Shown: piece after piece, positions 18,568-27,007 of the stretch | Layout of the letters: every line of letters begins with the position of its first letter | Position numbering within the stretch: the stretch's first letter is position 1 | Assembly: GCF_035917975.1 (NCBI RefSeq) | Contig: NZ_CP109130.1 | Coordinates: forward strand, 1,426,001-1,490,000 | Direction of reading: 5' to 3' | DNA length: 64,000 nt | Source: Streptosporangium sp. NBC_01756 | GTDB lineage: Bacteria > Actinomycetota > Actinomycetes > Streptosporangiales > Streptosporangiaceae | Notes under the pieces: generated by a model | Databases searched by the model: none | What the model was told of the DNA's origin: nothing | The model's input: the letters and a program-made list of their open reading frames with translations, nothing else | Made by a program: the position numbers and the translations under genes

Positions 18568-19443
18568 TCACCGGCGAACCACGCTGCCGGCCAGACCGGC
18601 AACGATGTAGCGCTGTGCCAGCAGGAAGACGATCGCCATCGGCAGGATGACGAACAGGGTTCCGGCCATCAGGGCGCCCCAGTCGTTGATGCCGTCGTTC
18701 TCCTTGAGGTAGAGCAACCCGATCGGCAGCGTTCGCATGTTGACCGAGTTGGTCACGATCAGCGGCCAGACGAAGCCGTTCCACTCATCGATCAGGGCGA
18801 GCAGTCCGACCGTGATGATCGCCGGTCGGGACATCGGCACGATGAACGAGATGATCGTGCGCAGATGCCCGGCGCCGTCCAGCTGCGCCGCCTCCAGTAC
18901 CTCCTGCGGAATCGACCGGAAGAACTGGTGGAGCAGGAAGGTGCCGAATGCCGACGCCACGCCCGGCAGGATCAGGCCGGCATAGGTGTTCACCAGATTC
19001 AGCTGGCCGATGGTGATGTAGTTCACCAGCAGGGTCACGTGCCCCGGCACCATCAGCGCGCCGAGCATGAAGATGAACAGCCAGCGCTTGCCTGGGAACG
19101 GCAGGAAGACGAAGGCGTACGCGGTAGAGATCGCCAACAGCACCTTGAGCACCGTCCCGATTGCGGCCACCATGACCGAGTTGATCAGGAACTGGCCGAA
19201 CGGGGCCAACGTCCAGGCGTTGACGAAGTTCTCCAGGGTCAGCGATCGCGGGATCAGCCGCAGCGGCCAGCTGTTGATGTCGGCGTTGGTCTTGAACGCC
19301 GTGCTGACGAAGAGGTAGAGCGGGATCAGGAAGATCAGGGCCGCGACCACCAGGGCGACCCCGCCCCACCAGCGCGTACGCCGAGGACCGGACGATTTCT
19401 GCGGGGTGACCTCGGTCGTCACCGCGGTTGGCATGACCGTCAT
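18568..19443 (-). CDS. ABC importer permease (UgpE/MalG-like)
   Basis: 291 residues, six membrane helices, with the inner-membrane permease EAA loop as EAAQLDGAGHLRTIISFIVP contacting the ATPase. The start ATG overlaps the stop of the preceding permease by one base (TGATG at 19441-19445). It is the second permease of the Ugp-like operon. Confidence 0.92.
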   Translation of the reverse strand: MTVMPTAVTTEVTPQKSSGPRRTRWWGGVALVVAALIFLIPLYLFVSTAFKTNADINSWPLRLIPRSLTLENFVNAWTLAPFGQFLINSVMVAAIGTVLKVLLAISTAYAFVFLPFPGKRWLFIFMLGALMVPGHVTLLVNYITIGQLNLVNTYAGLILPGVASAFGTFLLHQFFRSIPQEVLEAAQLDGAGHLRTIISFIVPMSRPAIITVGLLALIDEWNGFVWPLIVTNSVNMRTLPIGLLYLKENDGINDWGALMAGTLFVILPMAIVFLLAQRYIVAGLAGSVVRR

Positions 19444-20417
19444 CAGTAGTGCACCCTCCGCTCGACGAATCGGAACTGCAAAACGGTGATCGCCATCAGC
19501 ACCACGAACATGATCATGGAAGCCGCGCTCGAGGTGCCGACGTTGTTACGGCTGAACGCCTCGTCGTAGATGAACCAGCTCAACGTGGTGGTGGCACCGG
19601 CAGGCCCGCCGCCGGTCATCATGGCGATCACGTCGAAGGACTGAAAGGCCGAGATCGTCTGAGTGATCACCAGGAAGAAGGTGGTCGGGGAGAGTAGCGG
19701 GAAGATCACCCGCCGGAACCGCGTCCATCGGCCGGCACCGTCGATACGGGCTGCTTCCAGCACCTCAGCCGGAATCTGCTGGATACCCACCAGGTAGACG
19801 ATCGCGACGAAGCCGAGACCCTTCCAGATGGAGACGATGATCAACGCCCACAGCGCCCAGGAGTCGTCGGTCGTCCAGGCCGGCGAGGCCACTCCGAACG
19901 CGTCGAACACCATCCGGCTGAGGCCGTGATTGGGATCGAAGATCAGCAGCCAGATGGTCGCGATCGCCGCCCCGGACAACACGTGTGGGGAGAAGGCGAG
20001 CGTCTGCACCGCGGTGGTGCCCCGAATGCGCTGCGAGAACAACAACGCCAGCGCCAAGCCGAGCACCAAGGTCACGACAACGACGACGACCACCCACACC
20101 AGCGTGCGCAACAGGACCTCGGGGAAGGTCCAACTGCTGAACAGGACCTTGTAGTTGAGCAGGCCGACCAGATCGGCCTGCGGTGAGATGAAGTCCCAGG
20201 TGGTGAAGCTCAGATAGATGTTCTCGATGATCGGCCAGTACGAGAACGCGGCGATCAACGCCAGGTTGGGCAGCGCGAACGCGGCGAACAGCAGGTACCC
20301 GCGCCGGCGTATCGCACCGAGTGATCGTTCGGAGGTCGTTCCCTCGACATTGGCCGGCCGGCGGGCGCTGACCGACAGAGCTGACCTCGAACCGAGATCG
20401 CTAGGTCCACTGCTCAC
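19443..20417 (-). CDS. ABC importer permease (UgpA/MalF-like)
   Basis: 324 residues with a cytoplasmic N-terminal tail of about 40 residues and six membrane helices; the EAA loop reads EAARIDGAGRWTRFRRVIFP. First gene of the operon permease-permease-binding protein-GDPD-HAD, divergent from the DeoR-type regulator. No ATPase accompanies it. Confidence 0.92.
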   Translation of the reverse strand: MSSGPSDLGSRSALSVSARRPANVEGTTSERSLGAIRRRGYLLFAAFALPNLALIAAFSYWPIIENIYLSFTTWDFISPQADLVGLLNYKVLFSSWTFPEVLLRTLVWVVVVVVVTLVLGLALALLFSQRIRGTTAVQTLAFSPHVLSGAAIATIWLLIFDPNHGLSRMVFDAFGVASPAWTTDDSWALWALIIVSIWKGLGFVAIVYLVGIQQIPAEVLEAARIDGAGRWTRFRRVIFPLLSPTTFFLVITQTISAFQSFDVIAMMTGGGPAGATTTLSWFIYDEAFSRNNVGTSSAASMIMFVVLMAITVLQFRFVERRVHY

Positions 20418-20505
20418 GGGCTACCACCCATCCGCATCGACGATGAACGCTGGAGACCTTACAGAAGGTCATGCGCTCAACTCTGGTCAGAAGGTGGCAA
20501 ATCTG

Positions 20506-20531
20506 TGATTATTGCGCGAACGTTTCAATCA
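20506..20531. promoter_or_regulatory. Imperfect palindrome in the divergent promoter region
   Basis: TGATTATTGCGCG faces AACGTTTCAATCA; the outer five bases pair exactly and the centre is imperfect. It lies in an AT-rich gap between the Ugp-like operon and the DeoR-type gene, where an operator for that regulator would be expected. Position, not a known consensus, is the main support. Confidence 0.35.
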
Positions 20532-20553
20532 TATGTGCAAGGGTGTAAACAGG

Positions 20554-21333
20554 ATGTCCAGCTCGTTTCAGGGCCGTGCCTTCGATCGTCAGCAGCGAAT
20601 CCTCAGTTACGTCCGGAGCGAAGGCCGTGCGGTCGTCTCCGAGATCGCCGACCTGTTCGCGATCTCGCCCGCGACGCTGCGCCGGGATCTGCGTGCGCTC
20701 GAGACGCAGCGGCTGATCGTCCGGTCGTACGGCGTCTTCTACCCCACCGATATCGGCCGCTATGAGACGCCGGTGGATTACCGGCACAAGGCCCGGACCG
20801 AGGAGCGGCTGGCAATTGCCGAAGCCGCGGTCGCCCTGATGGTCGACGTCGGCACGGTGTTTCTCGACGAGGGTGCGCTGCCGGAGGATCTGGTCGGGCC
20901 GATGCGCCGGCTGCAGCGGATGACTGTGGTGACCCGATCTCTGACCGTTGCTGCCGAACTCGGCCGTCAGACTGATCACGATGTGATCATTGTCGGCGGC
21001 CGGCTACGGCCGGCGACCATGGGCACCGTCGACCGATGGGCGACGGTGATGCTCGGAGAGCTGAATGTCGACCTGGCGTTCATGGGCGCCAACGGGGTGT
21101 CGATCGACCGCGGGCTGACGACTCCGGACCCGTCCGTGGCGCAGGCCAAGACGGCGGCGATGCAGGCGGCCCGCCAGTCCGTGCTGTTGTGCGAGCACAC
21201 CCGATTCGGGGTGAGCAGCTTCACCAAGTTCGCCGACGTCGGGCAGCTGACCTGGGTCATCACCGGCAAACAGCTGTCCCGAGCGTCCGCGCAGCGCTAC
21301 GGCGCAGCTGGACCTAGAGTGCTGCGCGTCTAG
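20554..21333 (+). CDS. DeoR/GlpR-family transcriptional regulator
   Basis: About 259 residues: N-terminal winged HTH (RQQRILSYVRSEGRAVVSEI, then ATLRRDLRALETQRLI) and a DeoR C-terminal sugar-phosphate sensor domain (GTVFLDEG, MGANGVS, KTAAMQAARQSVLLCEHTRFG). The start is taken at ATG 20554 where the family begins; ATG 20533 and 20512 are in frame. Divergent from the Ugp-like operon, it is probably its repressor, sensing glycerol-3-phosphate or a related phosphate ester. Confidence 0.87.
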   Translation: MSSSFQGRAFDRQQRILSYVRSEGRAVVSEIADLFAISPATLRRDLRALETQRLIVRSYGVFYPTDIGRYETPVDYRHKARTEERLAIAEAAVALMVDVGTVFLDEGALPEDLVGPMRRLQRMTVVTRSLTVAAELGRQTDHDVIIVGGRLRPATMGTVDRWATVMLGELNVDLAFMGANGVSIDRGLTTPDPSVAQAKTAAMQAARQSVLLCEHTRFGVSSFTKFADVGQLTWVITGKQLSRASAQRYGAAGPRVLRV

Positions 21334-21465
21334 CCGGATATCCATACCTTCGGAACATAAACGTCCAATGGCACCGCATCACCACGCTCTGGAGTTGGAG
21401 AACGTAGTCAGGAGAGGTCATCTCGACACGGTGGTCACCAAGACGACCATCGCTCACCACTGTTC

Positions 21466-21846
21466 GCTCAGAAACGAATCGTCGAAGCAATGGGCGTGGT
21501 TGACGACCAGATCATCGCACTCGACGCCGAGGCAGGGCCCTGACAGGGTTTCTGCGTCGCCGACGAGCCGACCTCGTCACCGACGACTCGGTTAAAGCCG
21601 TGAGGGCCGAGCACGCCTTCGACTTCTCCACTGGCGTGCGCCGGACGCCCGACAGGGCGACTGGCCCCTATATGACGCCCTACCTCCGTTCCGCGAATGT
21701 CGGCTACGGGATCCTCGACCTGTCCGACGCGCTGAAGATGAACTACGACTCAGTAGAGCGCGAGAAGTTCCGCCTCCGCTATGGCAACGTGGTGGTGTCC
21801 GAGGGCAGCGCAAGTGAGCTTCCCCCCGTAGCACGGCCACCTCACC
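21466..21846 (+). pseudogene. Remnants of a type I restriction specificity (HsdS) gene
   Basis: Two out-of-register pieces resemble HsdS. AQKRIVEAMGVVDDQIIALD at 21466 matches the coiled spacer that follows a target-recognition domain. From about 21590 a second piece contains PYLRSANVGYGILDLSDAL, then SVEREKFRLRYGNVVVSEGS, the start of a recognition domain. Stops and frame changes separate them and the IS3 element cuts the second at 21847. No hsdM or hsdR is nearby, so the system is gone. The short stretch after the IS (23083-23190, reading SSDDTNVWVES) may be more of it, but weakly. Confidence 0.6.
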
Positions 21847-21883
21847 TGAGTTGACCCTGTGTCGGCTGGGAAGGAAGTGCTTC

Positions 21884-22171
21884 GTGCCTGCACCTCACCC
21901 GATCGAGTTCCGTCAGCGTGCCGTCGAGCTTGCCCGTAAGGGCGATAAACCGGTCTCTGTCCTTGCTGAAAACCTGGGTATCAGCGATTCCTGTCTGCGG
22001 AGTTGGATGCGCCAGGCCGACACCGATGACAACGGCGGTGCGAAGCTGACCAGCGCGGAGAAGAAGGAACTCTCCGATCTACGGCGTCGAACCCGGCAGC
22101 TTGAGCTGGAAAATGAGATCCTCAAGCGGGCGGCTGCGTATTTCGCCCGGGAGAACGTGCTCCCAAAATAG
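21884..22171 (+). CDS. IS3-family transposase OrfA
   Basis: 95 residues from GTG 21884 (GGAAGGAAG upstream): HTH IEFRQRAVELARKGDKPVSV and a leucine-zipper region ending ENEILKRAAAYFARE. It binds the IS ends. It stops at TAG 22169, immediately after CCCAAAA (22162-22168), a canonical -1 slippery heptamer in the right phase (C CCA AAA) to produce an OrfAB fusion transposase. Confidence 0.9.
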   Translation: MPAPHPIEFRQRAVELARKGDKPVSVLAENLGISDSCLRSWMRQADTDDNGGAKLTSAEKKELSDLRRRTRQLELENEILKRAAAYFARENVLPK

Positions 22172-22218
22172 GGTACGCGCTGGTCCGCGAACTCGCCGAT
22201 GACGACTTCCCTGTCGCG

Positions 22219-23043
22219 GTGGCCTGCCGGGTGTTGAACATTTCCAGATCGGGCTACAAAGACTGGGTCGGCCGGCCGCAGTCCCCACGCGACCAAAGAA
22301 ATACCGAACTATTGAAGCTGATCCGTGCCATCCATGAGACGTCACGTTACAGCTACGGCTCGCCGCGGGTCCACGCGGAGCTGACGCTCGGCCTGGATCT
22401 GGAGATCAACCGCAAGCGCGTCGAGCGGCTCATGCGCGAGGCCGGCATCCAGGGCATCTACCGGCGCAAGGGCCGCCGCAACCTCGTCAACGCCGCCACC
22501 GAGGAGGATCTGGTCCGCCGGGCCTTCACGGTGGAAGCGCCGGACCGGCTGTGGGTCAGCGACATCACCGAGCACCCCACCGACGAAGGGAAGCTGTATT
22601 GCGCCGCTGTCATGGACGCCTATTCTCGTCGCATCATCGGCCATTCTATCGACATACGCCAGACCAGCGCTCTGGTCGTCGACGCGATGGTCATGGCCGT
22701 CGCCCGCCGTAACCCGCCCAGCAGGAAGACGATCCTGCATTCTGACCACGGAACACAGTACACATCGTTCTCGTACGGGAAACGGCTCCGCGATGCTGAA
22801 CTCCTCGGCTCGATGGGAACCGTCGGCGATTGCTACGACAATGCCATGATGGAATCGTTCTGGGGGACGATGCAGCTCGAACTGCTCGACGTTAACAAAT
22901 GGTCAACAAGAGCCGAGTTGGCCAGCGCGATGTTTGAATGGATCGAGTGCTGGTATAACCCGTATAGGCGTCATTCCAGCATCGGCATGAACAGCCCAAT
23001 CACGTTCGAGGAGCTCTACAAGCCCTCAGACGCAACCTCGTGA
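22219..23043 (+). CDS. IS3-family transposase OrfB (DDE integrase)
   Basis: Catalytic DDE domain: first Asp in WVSDITEHPTDEG, second in ILHSDHGTQYTS, Glu in NAMMESFWGTMQ. The frame is open from about 22150, in the -1 frame of OrfA (IGYALVRELADDDFPV precedes the first ATG), so the normal product is an OrfAB frameshift fusion. It appears intact and potentially active. Confidence 0.92.
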   Translation: MACRVLNISRSGYKDWVGRPQSPRDQRNTELLKLIRAIHETSRYSYGSPRVHAELTLGLDLEINRKRVERLMREAGIQGIYRRKGRRNLVNAATEEDLVRRAFTVEAPDRLWVSDITEHPTDEGKLYCAAVMDAYSRRIIGHSIDIRQTSALVVDAMVMAVARRNPPSRKTILHSDHGTQYTSFSYGKRLRDAELLGSMGTVGDCYDNAMMESFWGTMQLELLDVNKWSTRAELASAMFEWIECWYNPYRRHSSIGMNSPITFEELYKPSDATS

Positions 23044-23275
23044 TCCCACACCATCGGTGGCTGTCGTACGGGGGGAACCTCAGTTCCGACGACACGAACG
23101 TCTGGGTGGAATCCTCAACGAGGATCGCAGAGCCGCATAATCATTCAGGAGAAATAGCTGCTTGGCGCCTGTGCGGCGAGCTTTGAAGCACTACAAGATT
23201 CGGTAGTGTCTCCGTCGCCGACGGTGGCGTCTCCTTCAATGGGGTCCTTGGTCGCTGCTCGGCGCTCCTGCGTCG

Positions 23276-24766
23276 TCACAGGCGGCCTTCCCACTGCTCG
23301 ACGGTGGCTCGGGCGCCGATGCTGTGGAGACTGTCGAGGGCTTTGACGTAGGGCTCGACAAAGGCGGGCTGATAACGGAGGTCGCCAAACAACGTTTCGT
23401 CCTCAAGGAAGGCCAAGGGGTCGGTGAGCTGGCGAGCTGCTCGGTTCGCCAGGTCGGTTCGACGTCGGTCGACCACATCGATCTGCCGGCCCCATTCGTC
23501 GACTCCTTGCGCGTACCTGGCCCAGCTCGCGACCACCAGGGCGGACCGCCGGACGTCCTTGCCCGCCGCCAGGCGGGCATGGACGACGGGCAGGAGGAAC
23601 TTGGGGATGCGGTCGGAGGCGTCAGCGCACAGCCGGGACAAGGTGTCGCTGATCTCCGGGTTGGAGAAGCGCTCGATGAGCTGTGTCTTGTACGTAGGCA
23701 GGTCGACACCGGGTACCGGCTCGAGCGTCGGGGTCGCCTCCTCCTCCATGTAGGCGCGGACGAATCGGACGAAGGAGGGGTCGCGGCAGACCTCGTGCGC
23801 GAATCGGTACCCGGCCAGGTAGCCGAGATAGCAGAGCGTCTGGTGGCCGGCGTTGAGGAGGCGAAGCTTCATCAACTCATACGGCTCGACGTCATCGACG
23901 AACTGAACGCCGACGCGCTCGAGTGCGGGCCGGCCAGAAGGGAAACGGTCTTCGACGACCCACTGGCAGAACGGCTCACACATCACAGGCCAGGAGTCTT
24001 TGACGCCGAACTCCTCAAGAAGCCGCCGGCGGTCAAGAGGGGAGGTGACGGGGGTGATGCGGTCGACCATCGAGCTGGGGAAGCTGACCTTCTGGTTGAT
24101 CCACTCGCCGAGCTCCTCGTCCTTGAGGCTGGCGAAGGCGCTGAGCGTCCGTTGCGCGACCCGGCCGTTCTGGGGGAGGTTGTCGCACGACAGGACGGTG
24201 AACGGCTCAATACCGGCTGCCCGGCGTCGTGCGAGGGCCTCGGTCAGGAAGCCGAACGTTGAGGTCGGCTGCGCGCCGTCGCGCACTTCGGTGAGAACGG
24301 CCGCATCGGCTTCGAACTCACCCGTGGTCTGGTTCACGTGGTATCCACCTTCGGTGATCGTTAACGAGACGATCCGGATGGCGGGATCGGTTAGGGCCGT
24401 GAGCACCGCTTCGGGGTCATCGGGCGCGAACAGGTAATCGATCATCGACCCGATGACCCGGGGGCGAGGAGGGCGGTCCGCCTCCTTCTCCACCAGCGTG
24501 TAAAGGGTGGACTGTTCCCGCAGTGTGTCACGCATCGGTTCGTCCTCGGGACGAACGCCCACACCGATGATGGCGAACTGACTGGCGTCGGACTCACCAA
24601 ATGCGTCGGACTCGCTCAACAAAGCGTCGAGATACATCGCCTGGTGCGCGCGATGGAATCCGCCCACCCCGATGTGGACGATCCCGGCGCGAAGCTTTGA
24701 CCGGTCGTAGCCGGGCACGGGGACACGCGACGCGATGGCGGATAGGTTGGCGGCGGTGAGCTTCAT
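23276..24766 (-). CDS. Long-chain mannitol dehydrogenase family protein (polyol or uronate dehydrogenase)
   Basis: 496 residues from ATG 24766, chosen for GGAGG just upstream and because the family begins there (MKLTAANLSAIASRV). NAD(P)-binding GIVHIGVGGFHRAHQAMYLD and the catalytic Lys/Asn/His set in KLRLLNAGHQTL are both present. The family oxidises mannitol, arabinitol or sorbitol to ketoses, or reduces fructuronate. Start overlaps the kinase stop (ATGA). Last gene of a minus-strand sugar operon; a polyol to fructose step fits the adjacent kinase. Confidence 0.9.
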   Translation of the reverse strand: MKLTAANLSAIASRVPVPGYDRSKLRAGIVHIGVGGFHRAHQAMYLDALLSESDAFGESDASQFAIIGVGVRPEDEPMRDTLREQSTLYTLVEKEADRPPRPRVIGSMIDYLFAPDDPEAVLTALTDPAIRIVSLTITEGGYHVNQTTGEFEADAAVLTEVRDGAQPTSTFGFLTEALARRRAAGIEPFTVLSCDNLPQNGRVAQRTLSAFASLKDEELGEWINQKVSFPSSMVDRITPVTSPLDRRRLLEEFGVKDSWPVMCEPFCQWVVEDRFPSGRPALERVGVQFVDDVEPYELMKLRLLNAGHQTLCYLGYLAGYRFAHEVCRDPSFVRFVRAYMEEEATPTLEPVPGVDLPTYKTQLIERFSNPEISDTLSRLCADASDRIPKFLLPVVHARLAAGKDVRRSALVVASWARYAQGVDEWGRQIDVVDRRRTDLANRAARQLTDPLAFLEDETLFGDLRYQPAFVEPYVKALDSLHSIGARATVEQWEGRL

Positions 24767-25731
24767 CTGGCCTCCTGAGCTATCGAGGCTGGCTGGCTGG
24801 AGTGGGGGACTCTTGGCTTGAGTTGTGACAGGCACGGTGGGTCCGCCCCGCGGCGGGTCACCGTGACCCCAGCGGTCAGGGCGGCGAACGTACCGATGGT
24901 CCGCAACGTGTCCTCGGGAAGCCCGCCAGGCCTGCGCAGCGTGTTCGCGAGATCCAGTTCGAGGAACTTGTACAGCAGGCCGGACATGTAGGCGTCACCA
25001 GCGCCTATCGTGTCCACCACCTGCGCGGGGACCGAGGGGATATGAACCTGGTGACCGCCGGAGGCCAGCAGGGAGCCATCGGCTCCGGCGGTCAGCCCGA
25101 CGAGCGACACGCCGAATCCCAGCAGCTTCCCGACCAGTTCTCCGGGTGTGAGGTCGGGGAAGAGCCAGGACGCGTCCTCATCGCTGAGCTTGACGATGTC
25201 GGCACGCGCGCAGAGGTCCTCGAACATCCTCCGGACCTCCTGCCGCGGCAGCAGCAGCGAGGGCCGGATGTTCGGGTCGATACTCACCACGGCCCCGCGC
25301 TGTCGTGCGGCTGACAGGATCGCTCTTACGCGGCTGGCGCCGGGCTCCAGGAAGAGCGCCAACGAGCCGGCGTGCAGGAGGCCGACCTCGGCCACCGGAA
25401 CGTCTGCGCGAAGGGCCCACGTGAAGTCCAGGTCGTAGTCCGCCGAGCCGTCGGCTGCCAGCTTCGCGGTGGCCACCGGCGTGCGGGCTCCGACCGGCCC
25501 CGCGGACACGACCTCCGCGCCTGCGTCGTGGAGATGAGCGAGGATCTGATCCCCGTAGTCGTCCGACCCGAGCGCCGTCATGAACTGGACGGGCACCTCA
25601 AGCCGTCCGAGTGCGACAGCGACGTTGAGGGGAGAGCCACCAGGCGTCACCGACCTCTTCCCGGCAGGATCGGCAATCACATCCATAACCGACTCACCGA
25701 TCACGACGATGGTCGGGGGCTGCTGTGTCAT
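24763..25731 (-). CDS. PfkB-family carbohydrate kinase (fructokinase-like)
   Basis: 322 residues of the ribokinase/PfkB fold: N-terminal GGSPLNVAVALGRL (sugar binding) and C-terminal VDTIGAGDAYMSGLLYKFL with the anion hole and catalytic Asp. It probably phosphorylates fructose or a related ketose made by the downstream dehydrogenase. Coupled on both sides: one base after the 67-codon ORF, and an ATGA overlap with the dehydrogenase gene. Confidence 0.9.
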   Translation of the reverse strand: MTQQPPTIVVIGESVMDVIADPAGKRSVTPGGSPLNVAVALGRLEVPVQFMTALGSDDYGDQILAHLHDAGAEVVSAGPVGARTPVATAKLAADGSADYDLDFTWALRADVPVAEVGLLHAGSLALFLEPGASRVRAILSAARQRGAVVSIDPNIRPSLLLPRQEVRRMFEDLCARADIVKLSDEDASWLFPDLTPGELVGKLLGFGVSLVGLTAGADGSLLASGGHQVHIPSVPAQVVDTIGAGDAYMSGLLYKFLELDLANTLRRPGGLPEDTLRTIGTFAALTAGVTVTRRGADPPCLSQLKPRVPHSSQPASIAQEAR

Positions 25732-25732
25732 C

Positions 25733-25936
25733 TCATCGCCTCCGGTAGAGCTGCTGACAGCGGATGTGGTTCAGGGCGACAGCCGCGATGACGCTGCTGT
25801 ACGCCGGTGGGACCCGGGAGAGGCCGAGCACGTGGCCGATCGCAATCACGTCGCGGTTACGGATATGGCCGGGCTCCGGAATCCCTGTCGCCGCGATGTA
25901 TTCAAGGTCGCCGGCTCTCAACGGAACCGGCGTCAT
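25733..25936 (-). CDS. Small 67-residue protein of unknown function inside the sugar operon
   Basis: The frame starts with ATG overlapping the esterase stop (ATGA at 25933-25936) and ends one base before the kinase ATG, so it fills the operon gap exactly. It reads LEYIAATGIPEPGHIRN, then AYSSVIAAVALNHIRCQQLY, basic at the end. I recognise no family; LAL- or phage-like fragments were considered without support. The precise coupling argues for a real gene or for the remnant of one. Confidence 0.5.
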   Translation of the reverse strand: MTPVPLRAGDLEYIAATGIPEPGHIRNRDVIAIGHVLGLSRVPPAYSSVIAAVALNHIRCQQLYRRR

Positions 25937-26931
25937 GTTGTGGAGGCCTGGCTGGATGTCAGGCCGAACTGTCGCTTCCGGGCCGAGCCCCCGAAGTGCA
26001 GATCGAGTGCGTCGAGAGCGTCGTTGAGCGCGTCGAGAGCGGCAGGGACTCTGCCGGCCATGTCGACGAAGCCGTGTACGAGAGTGGGAAACGGCAGATA
26101 TGTCGTCGCGACGTCCGCCTCGACGAGTCTGCGCGCGTAAGCCATTCCTTCGTCGTGAAGGGGGTCAAAGCCTGCCGTGACCAGAACGGTAGGAGGCATC
26201 CCGGCGAGATCCGTCAGCGCCGCAGGCGTGGCCCGAGGGTCGGATGCGTGCTCGGGATCGCTAAGGTAGCAAGACCAGTAGTACGCCATGTCGGCCCTAG
26301 TGAGGATGTAACCTTCCGCCATCTGACTCATTGAATCGCTTGCCATCGATGGGTCCAATGCTGGGTACAGGAGCAATTGGGCGTCGACCCGCATGTCGTC
26401 CTGATGTCGGCTTGCGGCTGTAAGCGCTCCAACTACATTCGCTCCTGCGCTGTCCCCAATGGCCGCGATCCGGGCATCAGGATGCTTCTTCCCCAGTTCG
26501 GCGAGTATGGCAGCGCAGTCGTTGTACGCAGCCGGAAAGGCGTGCTCCGGTGCGAGCCGGTAATCGACAGAGACCACCCGCGCGCATAGCCTGCGGGCAG
26601 CGCTTCGCGCTAAGAAATCCGCGCTGTCCAGGTCGCCGACGACCCAGCCTCCTCCGTGCGCGTAGAGCACCACCCGGTCCGGCATCATGATCGATTCTTC
26701 GGTGTCATAGATGCGGATGGGGACGGCGTGTGCACCGTCGAGCACATGCCCATCGCGGACGGACGCCACCTCGGGGACCGTTCTCTCCCCTCCGAGAATC
26801 GCGCGCAAGACGGTGAACCAGGAGCGGGCCTGTTCCGGGGTGAAATCGTTGAGGCCCTCGGCGCCGGGCTCACCGAGTGCATTCAGCTCGGAGATCACAT
26901 GACGGACGGCAGGGTCCAAGGATTGATGCAT
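25933..26931 (-). CDS. Alpha/beta-hydrolase esterase, HSL family
   Basis: 332 residues with the hormone-sensitive-lipase oxyanion motif HGGGW, nucleophile elbow GDSAGAN, Asp in GFDPLHDEG and His in LVHGFVDM. Cytoplasmic, no signal. It hydrolyses short acyl esters. It lies in the middle of a sugar/polyol importer-catabolic operon, so removal of an acyl group from an imported compound is plausible. A second HSL esterase lies at 29953. Confidence 0.9.
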   Translation of the reverse strand: MHQSLDPAVRHVISELNALGEPGAEGLNDFTPEQARSWFTVLRAILGGERTVPEVASVRDGHVLDGAHAVPIRIYDTEESIMMPDRVVLYAHGGGWVVGDLDSADFLARSAARRLCARVVSVDYRLAPEHAFPAAYNDCAAILAELGKKHPDARIAAIGDSAGANVVGALTAASRHQDDMRVDAQLLLYPALDPSMASDSMSQMAEGYILTRADMAYYWSCYLSDPEHASDPRATPAALTDLAGMPPTVLVTAGFDPLHDEGMAYARRLVEADVATTYLPFPTLVHGFVDMAGRVPAALDALNDALDALDLHFGGSARKRQFGLTSSQASTT

Positions 26932-27007
26932 GAAGGAACCACTTTCACTACCGCGGGTGAGCAGGCGTCGGCGCGCATCAGCGTCGGCCGAAAGACACGG
27001 GGCGAAA

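Larger units (their letters stand above)
21847..23082 (+). mobile_element. IS3-family insertion sequence
   Basis: About 1236 bp with two overlapping transposase frames. The ends read TGAGTTGACCC at the left and, inverted, TGAGGTTCCCC at the right, an imperfect terminal repeat starting TG and ending CA as usual for IS3. No matching target duplication was seen in the flanks, so the exact ends may be off by a few bases. It lies within the decayed HsdS locus. Confidence 0.8.
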
